A stretch of DNA of 64,000 nt from assembly GCA_023627715.1 (NCBI GenBank), contig JAMAHW010000071.1:1-64000 (forward strand), read 5' to 3'. Below are positions 22,801-35,218 of this stretch, piece by piece. The notes beneath the pieces are model-generated. The model had not been told where the DNA came from. It saw only the letters and a program-made list of their open reading frames with translations, and ran no database searches. Source of the stretch: Periconia sp. R9002 (taxonomy: Eukaryota; Ascomycota; Dothideomycetes; Pleosporales; Periconiaceae). The translations under genes were made by a program, and so were the position numbers. Each line of letters starts with the position of its first letter. The first letter of the stretch is position 1.

Positions 22801-25800
22801 CAATCCGCCGTTGAAGACTTTTCGCGGCTGCTGATGGCGTCTCTGGCAACTTGACACTTTCATCTATCTCGAAAAAGACACTCGGCCTAGGCTTCTGCAC
22901 TTCCCCAGTATATTTTATGACCTCGGGTGGGAAGTATTTGCGCGGATGTGCTGCTCTGATCCCTTGAAATGCGCGTTGAACCTCAGGGCTGGTTACCGCA
23001 AGGTGACTATATGCTGCGAGAGCTCTTTTGGCCGTGTTCCCCGTGTGAGAAAGATACTCGAAAGTATATCTAACCAATGCCTGAGTCGGATCGTTGATCA
23101 TATCATTTAAAGTACGGATGATAGTGCTGCGCTCTGGGCAAGCCATCCGCTTAGGCGCACGTTCTTTCCAAACTTCTCTATAGACGTAGACAATCTCGCC
23201 ATTCAATGGGAAGACCCCATTGCAGAGTTCTAGAATGTACCGAGCGATCGAAGTTCGTGTATTAAACAAATGACCTTTCGCAAGAGTAACATTCCGATTT
23301 TCTCTGCGCCTCCGTCGAGCATGCTTGGGTTTTTGGTCATCCAACCGCTGGGAGTCGACATTTGGCACATGTGCATTGTTTGAAGATGTTTCGAAGGTCA
23401 CCAGGGGTCGAGAGTCCTCTTCAACACCGTCTTCAGTTGTACCCGTGGTTTTACGTATGCCATCAGAGGTAGGGTTTGAAGATGGTGGCGGTGTTGACAC
23501 TGAAGCATAAGGGCTTTGATAATCAGATGAATCTGTAGTATTCGGTGTGTTGACGGCAACCCAACCACCAGGGGCAATGCGAGGTTGTATTGTTTCCCTC
23601 GTTTCGGACATGAAAGGAGATGTCTCGTTTGCTTCTACATCAATAGCGCTCCGACTTGCTGGTAACACTATGAACTGTTCTGTGTTTGGTTGCTTGTGGG
23701 ATGAATCCTGATACTGGAACTGTTCTGGCTTCTGGTGAATCTCCTCTTGTAGAGATTTATTTATTGCAGGTTCGGTAGGTGTGCATACTTGCTGCACTGT
23801 CGTCTCGCTTGGTGGATACTCGAGGACTTCATCATTCTCTTGGACTTGAGCTTGAAGTGCGACCTCTGCTGAAGGCTGAACATCTTGCTCCCTCATTTCC
23901 GGAGCGGTTTGTGGTGATAGAACTGGTGGATCTTCTGACGGTATATCGGGTTCGTATAAGTTCAATTCTATTTGTTCCAACGAAGCTTGTACTGGTAAGG
24001 GAGACAATATGGGGGATGGCGGTGATAATTGCTCAGGAGAGACCCCTATTCTGGGGTATTCCTCAAATGAAGGATGCACATCTTCACCAGATCCCGAATT
24101 CAAATGCACTTGTGGCTCATCCGGCTGGAGATTCGACTCTCCATCCGCACCAGACACGATGGTGGGAACTTGTGAAGGCGCCTTGAGTCCTGAATTGGTA
24201 TACTCTTGCCAATTCGAAGGGGAGTATCTGATGACTGATGCACAATTTGACCCCTGCCTGAACCAGTCGTAGTCGTGTAGGCGCGTAGATTTTACAATGA
24301 CCATGAATGCTTTTCGTGGTCGACCCCTGCCAACAGAACGAGTAGCATATACATCGAAATACAGTCCAGGAAGTGAAATATTGAAGTGACATCTTTCAAA
24401 CATCGTTTTGACGTTTGATTTGTTAGGTTTCTCTCCGTGGTTGCCCGAAACGGGTGACATGTTACTGCAGACGCTGGTTCTTATCTTTTTGGATGGCGTT
24501 ACGTTGTGATCATGATCGCTTCCTAATTTGCGTTTAGCGACTTCTAATCCATCGGAAATCTGTGAAACACCTGTAGGTTGTCCAAGATCCATATTTAGGG
24601 GTGTTGACGTCCGCGATCGCACTCTTCTCGATGGTGAAAGCGATTCCACATCAAGCTCATCAAAAACGCGCTTTTGTGGTATTGTCGAAAGTGAATTGGA
24701 ATTATCGGTTGTAAAAGGAGGCTGAGAAGGGAGTAGCGAGGGTGTTACAGAATTTTGTTCCCCAGACACGAGTTCATCGTTCGACGTAGGTCCATTCGCA
24801 TCATTGTTGAGGTTATAAGCCATAATGTTATCTGATGGTTCAGTATCTGGTAACGGCAGGACGATAGAGAAAGGATCCAAACCAGCTGCATCCAGACGCC
24901 TCAGTTCAGCGATAATCTTCTCGGGCAAGCGACCCTGTGAAGGAAGACCTTTCGCCTTCCTCTGCTCTGGTGTCAACAGAGGACCTTTCCTACTATTATC
25001 TCTGGGTTTGCGCTTTTTTTTCGCTGGTGTTTCGATTGGTAGACCCTTCTCTTGCAGAATTTGATCTTTCAGAGCTTTTGACAGACGCCCGGTTTTTGGA
25101 ATTCCTCTGGCCTCCCTTTCTTCCGATGTCAAGAGTCGGGTCGAAGAGCCTTTCGGTTTGCCTGTATCGCTAGAGCTCTGAAGAATTGAGTCGGGAACAG
25201 AAGTGGGGTCACCAGTTATACGCCGATGCTCTCGTATCTGCTCCTCTATTTCAGCGCCCAATCTGCCTTTGGGAGGTAAACCAAGGGTTAGTCTTTGCTC
25301 ACTAGTGAGCAACCGGATGGGACCCTGTGCCTTCTTCTTTGGCTGTTCTGGTTGGGTTGGTGTCAATTCGAGGACATTCACGCCATCTCCGGGCAGTAAT
25401 CTGCTATCGGGCTGGTTCTCAATACTAGCCTTTGGTGCTCTGCGTTGTTTCACGCAAGACATTGGGAGTTTTGGTGGTCTGCCCCTTTTCGTGGACTGGG
25501 GCAAGCTCCCGGATCGCCCTGGTTTTTGGAGACCGAATTCATCCCATAAAGCCTTGTCCCACCGCTGTGCAAATTTACGGGCATGGACTATACCTTGACG
25601 ACATTCAGTCAAATCAGAAGTACCCGTCTGATCGTAGAGTTCCTTAGTATCCACTGGCTGGAAGCCCCAACTATCCAGGGATAAAATAGTATCCTGTGCG
25701 CCGCTCGCATTTTTTGTTACTGTTTGCGCCTCCTTGCTCACATTTGTCCAATCCACGTCTCCTGCGTCCACTGCCTTCTGGAAATTGGCATGCGTACGGT

Positions 25801-27755
25801 ATATGAAATGGGCGTATTTTTTATCATGCGTCACCATTGTATCCTTGACTATGGAGAAGTGACGAAGATGGGGCGGTTGGCTTTTCTCCCAATCATCTGC
25901 GAGACGAGATAGAAAAGACTCAACTGGCCGTTTCCAGAATCTCCCGACTGTCAAGTCGCGCAATGCGGCAGTGTCGGCACCATCCATACCGAAGAATTCC
26001 GAGGCATCGAAAAGCAGATTTCCAAGTATCCGGTCAGGGGTCCATTGTGGGGGAATACGAGACATATCGTCAACGCTGCCACCAGTGGCTAGTTCTGATT
26101 CCTCCATTATGTCAAGTTCCAGGTCACGCATCAGAGTATCTCCCTCAATGTCCTCTTCGAGAAGCTCTTCGTCTTCTTGGTGTTCAGGCACACCCCGCTT
26201 AAATCTCAAGCTCTGTATATCATCTTCTGTGGGTTCCCGGAGAGCTTTAATGCAGAGGAGAAGCTTTCGTGAGCCTTTTCTGGGCGCTTTCACTCGCTTA
26301 ATATACTCGTTATATTCCAATCGATCAATGGAACTTCTAACACTTCGCTTATACCATTTTTGAAGAGGAACACCCTGGGAAATATTAGTAGAAGAAAACA
26401 AACGCGGCAAGGATCGAAGATTACCATCCTCTTTCTCAATTCACGCATGGGTAAAAGAGGTGTTTCTGTGAGCAGCTTGTGAAGCAGGCAAACAAACCCC
26501 GAGAAATCAAATTTATCGTCCCCAAATACATCGTCGACGCTATGGGTCTGGGTGAGAAAATTCCCCGCCTTGACGAACTTCTTATGCACACAAAGACTTG
26601 TGCGTAGTTTTCCGTCTTGGATTGGTCTTTTTTCAATGTATCCTTTCTTTGCGAGCTCATCAGTTCGTTTCGGAACGGATCGTTTATCCTGCCCAGTGAG
26701 CCTGATCAAGTCCGGTTGAGTTATACCGCTGGGCCCATGGATAGCAATGAGACATAAGCAGATAAATTCCATACTGGGAACTTTCTTCAAGTCAATTGAG
26801 TGGCCTGTAACTGCTTGCCACACTCGTTCTTGACTGGCAAATATCCGGGGGCATTTGATGGGTGACGGTAACTCATCGAATGCAGGTTCGATCACCTTGG
26901 CAATTTCTGGCACCTTACGTGGCATGCGCGGGTTGCGAAAATTTTCAGGCTCATCCGAGGTACATGATTGTTCGGGTGCATCATACTGTCGTATACCATA
27001 AGTGGTATTCTTGTGCACGCCCTGGTGTGCTATGTTATGGAAATCACTTACATCCAATGCAGAGAGTGACTCTGAATGTGAATGCTGAGCAGAAAGAGCG
27101 CCTTCTGCAGTCAGTCGGTTAAGTAGGGAGCTTCTGATCGATGCCATCGAGCTCGAAGGACTGGCACGTGCCGGGGCGTCGTGAACACATTTCTCTCGTA
27201 TAACCTCCGACTGGACATTTGAAACGCCGTCGATTCCATTTTCGAGTGACTCAAGGTCCGAGAGCGATAGCCTGTACGTTTTTTCACCATCAAAGATGCG
27301 GATGTCTGGGTGAGTGGTGACCCAATGCCAAGCTTTTTCGTAAATGTTACGGCTATAAGTTTGCGAGAACGAAGACGCTTTGTGTTGTCCAGGCAATGTC
27401 GAGTGCTTGTTGGGCGCGTTGTCGAGGTAGTATGCATCAACAAAGCGACAGAAGTCCTTGCTACTGGCCCCTATCCCTTAGGTTAGCTGAACGAAGTGGA
27501 TGATGGAAACCAAAAAGACCATTGAAAACAAAACAAGAAACAAAAAGAAATAGAAATAGAAACAAAAAAAAGGATGCCGAGGCCAACCAAGTCAAAACGC
27601 AGAAAGCAATGGGTGAGAATTAATGGCTGAAGATGAGACGCAGGCAATGCGATGAGGCGGATTCGAACTAATGGTATGTAGCACGTACCTTGAACCCCAC
27701 AGAGGGCGATCTCGGACAGTAAAAAATCAAGCAGTCCGTCAAGCCCGGTGGCCAT
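19823..27755 (-). CDS. TFC3: TFIIIC B-block-binding subunit (Tfc3/tau138 type)
   Basis: Three exons: 27755-27689, 27470-26425, 26374-19823; 2,554 aa with all phases closed (1, 0). The B-block TFIIIC winged-helix domain is in exon 2 (~residues 250-315): EFICLCLIAIHGPSGITQ, then DLIRLTGQDKRSVPKRTDEL and KKGYIEKRPI. After the splice, VPLQKWYKRSVRSSIDRLEY and the RLFKLF-CTLVVAS-like block near 21850 continue the family's extended winged-helix region. TFIIIC recognises the internal B box of tRNA genes and recruits TFIIIB and RNA polymerase III in the nucleus. AT-hook-like motifs (KRGRPPK near 25490, GRGRPRK near 24320), acidic stretches and three internal repeats (24921-25322) fill disordered linkers. 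The protein is about twice the yeast length, usual for Pezizomycotina. It is divergent from UreD. Confidence 0.88.
24921..25322 (-). repeat. Three diverged ~22-residue protein repeats inside TFC3
   Basis: Units at 25257-25322, 25078-25143 and 24921-24986 encode LLTSEQRLTLGLPPKGRLG, LLTSEEREARGIPKTGRLS and LLTPEQRKAKGLPSQGRLP. Consensus LLTxEqRxxxGlPxxGRL. Spacing is 179 and 157 nt. The DNA is diverged, so this is an old duplication under protein-level constraint. Confidence 0.85.
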
Positions 27756-28220
27756 GATCTCTCCCACCCGGCCACACGTGTTACCGTAGAAGAGAAAGAG
27801 GGAGCAGCAGCAGAGGAGGCAACTCGAGCAGGGTGGGCATCGTCCTTTGGCGATGGTTAGGAAAAGTCTCAAAGTTCCAAGGTTGGGATGAGGCTGGTGA
27901 TTGGTGAGTCGGCGTGAAAAAGAGCTGCACCTGCAGAAGCGGGGAACGAGGTGGGATGTGGCCTGGATGGCGCTTGACCGCTTTGGGATATTCCACGTGA
28001 CTTGCGATCGGCCCAACACCTCAAGTGCTGTCAATCAACTGAAGCCAGAAGCCTCTGAAGTTGCCAAATTGTTCCACTTCAACATTCGTTTGTCCGTTCA
28101 ATATGCATCCTGCATGCACATGCTCTGCCTCGCGCTGAAAGAATAACTCTGGAAGGGAACAACCTTGCGCCATGATATCCTCACAACTACCATAACCACT
28201 TCTCCAACCATCTGCCATCA
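27756..28220. promoter_or_regulatory. Bidirectional promoter region (TFC3 / UreD)
   Basis: 465 bases between divergent starts. Nothing specific is called. Confidence 0.5.
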
Positions 28221-29222
28221 ATGCCTTTCGCCTCCCCCTTCGCCGCATCCACAGCAGAGGCCGGTCATGGCTCGATTGAGCTTGCCATTCTCCCACCCAA
28301 TGTTCCTGTACTTCGCAACCTATCTTATCAGTATCCCCTCAAGCTCGTTGCCCCTGATGCTCTGCCCCCACCCGACCACAACGGCGACGTAAATGTGCCC
28401 AACCTTGTTCATACCGTCTTTCTTCTCACCTACGGTGGAGGCATCGTAGCAGGGGATGGCATCCATCTATCTGTGAGCCTTGATAGATACACGAGGCTTA
28501 TCTTGCTCACCCAGGGCTCGACCAAAATCTTCAAGACCCCGGATCCCAAATTAGTCTCTAGTCAACACATGACGGTCCATCTACGTCTTGGTTCCGCATT
28601 GGTCTATCTACCAGATCCAGTGCAGCCTTTTGCGCACACATCCTTCTCACAGTCGCAGATTTACCATCTAGAAGATTTGCAAGGAAACCTCTGTGTTTGT
28701 GACTGGGTAACGAGCGGTCGCTCGGCTCGTGGTGAAGATTGGGACATCTACGAGTATAAGAGTAGGAATGAGGTTTGGTACTCAGCCAAAGACGCAATGA
28801 AAAAGTTGCTGTTAAGAGACAACCTGATTCTGGATAAGCATGGGCGGACTGATATGCGGCTGTCGGCGCGAATGGACAACCACGCAGTTTTTGGTACGCT
28901 GATCATTCATGGGCCTGCTTTTGCATCACTATCACGGCACTTTCTGGATGAGTTCGAAGCTCTTCCGAGGATAGGTGGAAGGAACTGGGGCGATACTGTC
29001 CAGCCCGAGCTCAGTCCAAAAGAGCAGAGACGTGTCAAACGGCACGAACAGGAGCGCTTGAACGGGCTGATCTGGAGCGCTGCGCGTGTAAGGGGCTTTG
29101 TCTTGGTCAAGTTCGCCAGCAGAGAGGTTGAGGGGTCACGCCACTGGCTCAGAGATATGATTTGGGAAGAGAAATCAGTACTCGATCAGTTTGGTGAGAG
29201 GGCAGTGCTATGCTTAAAGTAA
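28221..29222 (+). CDS. ureD: Urease accessory protein UreD
   Basis: Single exon, 333 aa. UreD family landmarks: the N-terminal GHGSIELAILPPNVPVLRNL, VFLLTYGGGIVAGDGI, LLTQGSTKIFKT with the Thr-Gly-type loop, LVYLPDPVQPFAHTSF, and CDWVTSGRSARGEDWDIYEY (the WxxGR signature). UreD (UreH) forms a complex with UreF and UreG on apo-urease and conducts nickel into the active site during maturation in the cytosol. The length matches fungal homologues. Urease itself and the other accessory genes are not in the window, normal for fungi where they are unlinked. The ATG at 28221 starts shortly before the conserved block; no intron is needed. Confidence 0.9.
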   Translation: MPFASPFAASTAEAGHGSIELAILPPNVPVLRNLSYQYPLKLVAPDALPPPDHNGDVNVPNLVHTVFLLTYGGGIVAGDGIHLSVSLDRYTRLILLTQGSTKIFKTPDPKLVSSQHMTVHLRLGSALVYLPDPVQPFAHTSFSQSQIYHLEDLQGNLCVCDWVTSGRSARGEDWDIYEYKSRNEVWYSAKDAMKKLLLRDNLILDKHGRTDMRLSARMDNHAVFGTLIIHGPAFASLSRHFLDEFEALPRIGGRNWGDTVQPELSPKEQRRVKRHEQERLNGLIWSAARVRGFVLVKFASREVEGSRHWLRDMIWEEKSVLDQFGERAVLCLK

Positions 29223-29622
29223 TCAGGCCGGGACGTGGTGGTGCAAAGAAACAGGCACTGTAGATGTACTATCCCTGTATTCGTACATAGTTCCCGGTGA
29301 ATTTGTTGGAATAATGAGCCGATTTTACATGAATTATGGTAGAAGAAACTTGATTTCTTTTTGCATTCGATTAAAAATACGAATATACATGTGTTGGATG
29401 ATTTTCTCAAGTGTTTGAGATACATGCGATTGTGTGCACGTACCATTCAGTGTACCGAGCGTCCTAGCCGGCCGAATCTCATCTCCATTGGCAATGACGA
29501 GGGAGTTGATGACACCGGGCGAACCTCATCTCCAACAATACACACCACGAAACTTTTCTTAATTCGGGATTCGCATGTCCCACACATGAAACCGTATTCA
29601 CTGGGCTGAATCACGAGTCACC
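29223..29622. other. Intergenic between UreD and MGM1
   Basis: 400 bases, tandem orientation: UreD 3' UTR plus MGM1 promoter. No gene seen. Confidence 0.6.
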
Positions 29623-32514
29623 ATGAGCGGCAGGCTCGTTTCCGCACGCCTCGCCACGCTCGCGCGCCGAACACCTTCGAACACACCACGCCGTCTATTC
29701 AACAACACCTCGACACAGCTTCCTTCCGGTGGCTTACTCCGTACACGCGCTGGAATCCGCGCCATACAACGCAGGGCATGGCCTTTTGGAAGTTATGCAC
29801 TGCACAACGTACCCGCTACGCGTTCCATATCGTTTGCTAGAGCAATCCCCAAACTTGTAAGCAAGTTTGCGACTGCAGGAGCTGCAGCAGGAGGTGCAGT
29901 AGTTGCCGGTGTCAGCTACGTACAATATCAGGCTGGGCAGGCCGGTAGCTGGGCTGTGGATGTCTTTCATCGGACCAAGGATGGGGCGACTGAAATCGCG
30001 GGAGAGGCATTCGGCACAGCAAGCGACATCTTCGATCAATTTGGACGAGGATGGGACAAGACCAAGGATGATTTGACAAAAGTAGAGAAGCCGGAGTGGC
30101 TGCAAAGATTGCTGAGTCCAGGGGAGGCTGGCGGTACTGGAGGTGGACACGATGGGGAAGAACCTCCTAGAGAACCCAAACAGAGTGGCACTGCAACGGT
30201 CGCAGCAGGCGCAGCGGCTCTTGGTTACGCTCAGGACGGAGAAGAGACACAAGAAGATGGAGAAAAGATTGCGCGCGACGAGCAGATGATGATGTTGACG
30301 AGGAAAATGATTGAAATTCGAGGGTTGTTGCAGACAGTTGGTCAGTCGGAGGCACTTACGTTACCATCAATCGTCGTCATTGGATCGCAGTCTTCAGGCA
30401 AAAGTTCGGTCTTGGAGGCTATTGTCGGGCATGAGTTTTTACCAAAGGGTCACAATATGGTAACACGCCGGCCCATCGAGCTCACCCTTGTCCACACGCC
30501 CGAGGCGCATGCCGAGTATGCCGAGTTTCCTGCCTTGGGACTAAGCAAAGTGACGGACTTTCATCAGGTACAAAAAACATTGACCGATTTGAATTTGGCT
30601 GTACCAGCTAGCGATTGTGTCTCCGATGACCCTATTCAATTGCGGATACACTCCCCTAATGTTCCAGACCTATCTTTGATCGATCTTCCGGGTTACATAC
30701 AGGTCGTTGGTCGCGATCAACCTCCTGAGCTAAAGGAGAAGATTGCAAACCTCTGCGACAAATATATCAAAGCTCCAAATGTCATCCTTGCGATCTCCGC
30801 AGCGGACGTAGATTTGGCGAACAGCACAGCACTAAGGGCGTCGCGAAAAGTGGATCCCCGGGGAGAAAGGACCATTGGAGTCATCACCAAGATGGATCTA
30901 GTTGATGCTGAACGAGGTGCAAGCTTACTCAACGACAGGAAATATGCTCTTAGGTTAGGTTACGTGGGTGTGGTCTGCCGTGTTCCTTCCAGCACCTCGA
31001 ATTCCAAGCTGTTCAACCGTGGCAGTGGCAACATCACGAATGCCATCGCCAAAAACGAAAAGGCCTACTTTTCTACGCATCCGGAGTTCTCGGATTCTGA
31101 GCTCGCTGTCGGCACAGGAAACTTGAAAAGAAAGCTTATGCATGTGCTTGAGCAGACCATGGCTGGCAGCTTGAAAACTACCAGTGAAGCGATCCAAAGA
31201 GAGCTAGCAGAGGCAACATACGAATACAAAGTGCAATATAACGAACGATCACTTAGTGCCGAATCTTATCTCGCGGAGTCGCTGGATGCATTCAAGCACT
31301 CCTTCCGTAGCTTTTCCGATCAGTTTGGCCGTCAGCAAGTCCGCGAATTGCTCAAACACGAACTAGATCAACAAGTCCTCAATCTTCTCGCGCAGCGGTA
31401 CTGGAATAGGCCCTTGGAAGATCTGACTCCGCCTCTCCCCGAATCGGATCCTCTCAGCCGCCTTTCAAAGGCGGATCCCGAAGGTGAAGACAAGATCTGG
31501 CAGATCAAGCTTGATAGTTCCAGTGCTGCTTTAACAAAGCTTGGTGTAGGAAGATTGGCAACAAGCGTTGTTGCTAACGCCCTACAAGCACACATTGACC
31601 ACCTCGTTTCGACATCACGATTTGCAGCTCATCCGTTTGCTCGCCAGGCCATCACCGAAGCTTCCACTTCTATTCTAAAAGATCTTTCCTACGATATCTC
31701 GGACGAGCTCGAAATATGTATCAAGCCGTACAAATACCGGATCGATGTTGAGGATGCAGAGTGGACTAGGGGGAGAGATAACGTCACCACGGTCCTGAAG
31801 GAGGAGCTGAAAGTAGTAGACGCAGCAGCAAAGAAGCTCGAAGATCAAGTAGGCGGAAGAAAAAAAGTTCGTGATGTTATGGCATTCATAGATCGGGTGC
31901 GAAACGGACAAGTCGTTTTGGAAGGGGATGGCATTGGCGGCGCTGGCGGCTTCAGCGCTGCGCTCCTGGCTAAAGGTGAATCATTGTATCGTCTAGGAGA
32001 AATAGACGGTTACTAACTGATTACAGGACGCGAGGCAGTTTTTCTCCGTGATCGGAGTGATGTGCTGAAAATGCGCCTTCTCGCTGTGAAATCGAAACAA
32101 TGTGCCAACAAGAAAAACAAATACCACTGTCCCGAGGTCTTCCTAGACGCTGTCGCCGATAAACTTACTACTACCGCGGACCTCTTTCTTGATGCCGAGT
32201 TACTTTCCAAGTTTTACTACGCCGTAAGCGCACATTCACCCTTCCTCCCGGTATGAATGCTAATTGAGGTGCAGTTTCCCCGTGAGCTTGACAATCGTTT
32301 GGGTCGCGGCCTCACTCGAGAAGAGATCGACCGTTTCGCGCGTGAAGACCCGAAAATTCGACGCCACTTGGATGTTGTACGACGAAAAGAGCTGTTGGAG
32401 CATGTATTGAAAGAAATGGAGAGCTTGCGAGCACTCGAGGCTAGGGAAAAGAGGTCCTCAAGAAGGGATGCAAAGGAGGAGAGGAGGAGCAAAGGTGCGT
32501 GGAGCTTGTTCTAG
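29623..32514 (+). CDS. MGM1: Mitochondrial dynamin-like GTPase MGM1/OPA1
   Basis: Three exons: 29623-31975, 32027-32223, 32275-32514; 929 aa. Intron 1 has an ideal TACTAAC branch before TTACAG. The Arg-rich N-terminus is a mitochondrial targeting sequence, followed by an Ala/Gly hydrophobic segment (~residues 80-105), the inner-membrane anchor, and a likely rhomboid-cleavage region before LGYAQDG (not proven). The dynamin G domain: G1 GSQSSGKSS (~254-262), the MVTRRPIELTL switch, G3 DLPG (~354), G4 TKMD (~422). Stalk and GED-like regions follow, ending FPRELDNRLGRGLTREEIDR and an Arg/Glu-rich C-terminus. Mgm1 drives inner-membrane fusion and crista shape. The last two short exons must be joined to obtain the conserved FYYAFPREL block; acceptor CAG at 32272-32274 is chosen for this reason. 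Confidence 0.92.
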
Positions 32515-32911
32515 TACTCTCACCACCTGTTATTGAATGTTATAATGCTGCGGTGCTATGCAAGGAATAGACTGAATGGCGTTTTTGAGGTTTGTATGGG
32601 TAAAGATACCATGATGATAGCTCGGAGCTACATGTATTTATGTATGTAGACATTACGCTGCTCTCTCTTAGATATTGTAAATAAAGTGCTACTCTTCAAT
32701 CTTATTCATCTTAAAATCCATTGTGGCTCGTCCACTCTATGAACATCCCTTTGCGCAAATGCAACCTCATTCAAAGGATGCAGTGTACCTTGGGTTTTTG
32801 CCAAGGCAACATGTGCGTGCACGCGTGAACCACGTGCTCTGGCGGAAACACTAGCCCAAATATTTCAGGATCGTAGCAGCACAAACCCAACCACCAGTCC
32901 AGACGACCACG
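32515..32911. other. Intergenic between MGM1 and PRP19
   Basis: 397 bases in tandem orientation. A CACGTGC E-box-like site lies near 32832, about 80 bases upstream of the PRP19 start. No gene seen. Confidence 0.55.
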
Positions 32912-34388
32912 ATGCTTTGTGCTATCTCTGGGGAAGCTCCCCAGGCGCCCGTAGCCTCGCGAAAAAGCGGCAATGTCTTTGAGAGGCGACTAATCGAGGC
33001 GCACATCGCTGAACACCACACGGACCCGGTTACTGGCGAAGACCTCTCGGTGGAGGACCTCATCGAGCTCAAGTCACCCCGCATTGTTACACCCCGTCCG
33101 CCTAACCTCACTTCGATACCCTCTCTATTGAGCGCATTTCAAAATGAATGGGACTCTATCGTGCTCGAAACCTTTACACTCAAGCAGCATCTGGCGCAGA
33201 CCCGACAGGAGCTTAGCACTGCCTTGTACCAAAACGATGCGGCGACACGCGTAATCGCGCGATTGACGCGTGAGAGGGATGAAGCAAGACAGGCACTATC
33301 GAACGTAACCATTAGCGGCGGAGGCCCCGGCGCCAACGGAGATGCCATGCAGGTCGATGGGCAAGGTCTACCGGAGGAGCTCGTAGCCAAAGTGGATGAG
33401 ACACAACAACAGTATGTCAATGCTTTTCTATTTGAAATCGCGTAGACTAACATTATATAGATTATTTACGACTCGCCGCAAGCGACCCATTCCCGATGGC
33501 TGGGCCACAGGCGACGATATTGCTACTTTCGACGTCAAGTCTACCAGCGACCCTCTCTATCCCGGCAGTAGCAGCGTATCTGTGGACCAATCCGGCGATC
33601 TGGCCTTGTTTGGAGGAACCGACGGTGTGGCAGGTATATACTCTATACAGCAGGCTCAGGTGGTGCACACTCTGAAATGCGGTAGCCCAGTCACCGCAAC
33701 GGCATGGTGGGGCTCAAAAGCTATTGTCGCAACTTCTGCTGGTACAGTCAAAATATTTGAAAATGGCGATGAAGTTGCACAGCTGGGCTCTCATGCTGGG
33801 GCGGTGACGTCCATCGCGCTCCACCCGAGTGGTGCCATTTTGGCATCTGCTGGCGCGGACAAGCGCTTCGCGTTCTACGACCTCACGAGCTACAAGACAG
33901 TGTCTCAGGTATATACCGAGGCGGAAATTACCTGCTGTGATTTCCATGTGGATGGTCTGCTCTTCTTCACGGGTGGTCTCGACGGCAACATACGCATTTT
34001 TGATGTTAAGACAGGCGCATCTATGGCGGTTTTGGAGACTGGCGGCCCTGTCCGTGCGATCGCTTTCTCTGAAAATGGTACATGGTTCGCCGTCGCAGAG
34101 AAGGGCTCGAGCTCCGTATCTGTATGGGACCTGCGAAAGCAGGCACCCATCAAGGTGCTTGAGGTGGGCGGCCAGGTGGACAGCATTCAGTGGGACTATA
34201 CGGGTCAATTCTTGGCGACGGCTGGGTCAGGTAGTGTCTCTGTGCAACAGTACACAAAGGCGTCTAAGAGTTGGTCGGAGCCGGTGCGGAAAGCGGTGCC
34301 CGCGAGGGACATTGCCTGGGGAGCCAGCGCTACGACTTTGGTTGCCTTGACCGTTGACGGCGGGTTGGATATCTTGGGTACAGCCTGA
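32912..34388 (+). CDS. PRP19: Pre-mRNA-processing factor 19 (U-box E3, NineTeen complex)
   Basis: Two exons: 32912-33411 and 33461-34388; 475 aa. The N-terminus MLCAISGEAPQAPVASRKSG is the Prp19 U-box start, with VFERRLIEAHI and DPVTGEDLSVEDLIEL. Then a predicted coiled coil (LKQHLAQTRQELSTALYQND...) mediates tetramerisation in known Prp19. After the splice, TTRRKRPIPDGWAT leads into a seven-blade WD40 propeller (LASAGADKRFAFYD, FFTGGLDGNIRIFDVKTG, SSVSVWDLRKQ). Prp19 is the ubiquitin ligase scaffold of the NTC that stabilises U5/U6 in the activated spliceosome and also acts in DNA repair. The intron is 49 nt with a GACTAAC branch and TATAG acceptor. Length and order match the family. Confidence 0.93.
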
Positions 34389-35218
34389 TCCAGCCATGGA
34401 GTCACATGAGGCCAGCTTTACATCTTGCATGTGGTGTGTTGTGGGGAGTGAGGGTCTAAAGGGAAGGCACGATCAGATTAGAAGTGCCAGCAATCCAGAC
34501 CATGGAGATTGTTTTGTTTGCATAATTATGGGGATGCGAGAAGCATGTAAAAATACCTAGGTAGTTTGTTTAAGTTGATGGATCTCGGGTGGAATACATA
34601 GAGAAGCTCTGTGTTGCACCTCGAATACTCGGGTCTCTTCTTCCGTATTACATTTTGACTACTCCGCTTTTTGTTTGCAAGGTGAAAATGATCAATTGAT
34701 ATTACATAATACCGAAACAGGTTAGTGGCGACAGGTACATGACGTGAATGTTGAGAAGAAAGAGTTCCAGACTCGACCTCTTCATTCACCTGTTGCTGCA
34801 AGCTCAAACACGGGTGAGGCGGACTGAATGGGTGAATCAGACTGAGAGTGAGGAGTGCTTGCGCTGCTCCGTGCTGCGCTGGTATTGTAACCACCTAGTT
34901 TATTGATGATTATTGTCCTGTCCGACTCTCGGGTCCAAGAACCTTGCCACACCATCAACCCACGCCTACTGCGCGGCACCACGGCTAGAAGGCTCTACCA
35001 TCAACACCAACTCTTCTTCTCTACCTCCACCCACCCCATTGTTCCACCCGCACACACACATACGTACACATCCTTCTACCACACCAGCCATCAGCGCAGA
35101 GCATGGACCTGCCTTTTGGCTACTCCCACGGCAACAAGGTCAGTCTCTCCTCCAAGGGTCTCCTCTGTCCTTGTCAATAAAAACCAGCTGACGCGGCAAA
35201 CAGCGCTCTCATGCTCAG
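34389..35218. other. Intergenic between PRP19 and the RING protein
   Basis: 830 bases with one TACCTAGGTA copy at 34554 and a CA-rich run near 35049. No gene seen. Confidence 0.55.
34554..34563. repeat. TACCTAGGTA palindrome, copy 5
   Basis: Exact copy 166 bases beyond the PRP19 stop codon. Confidence 0.95.

Noticed and set aside
27659..27669. AGTTCGAATCC on the minus strand in intron 1 of TFC3, close to a polymerase III B box, hinting at a tRNA or self-regulation.
   Set aside because: The flanks do not pair as a T stem (ATTAG against CCGCC), and no A box, anticodon arm or acceptor stem is visible; it is likely coincidence.
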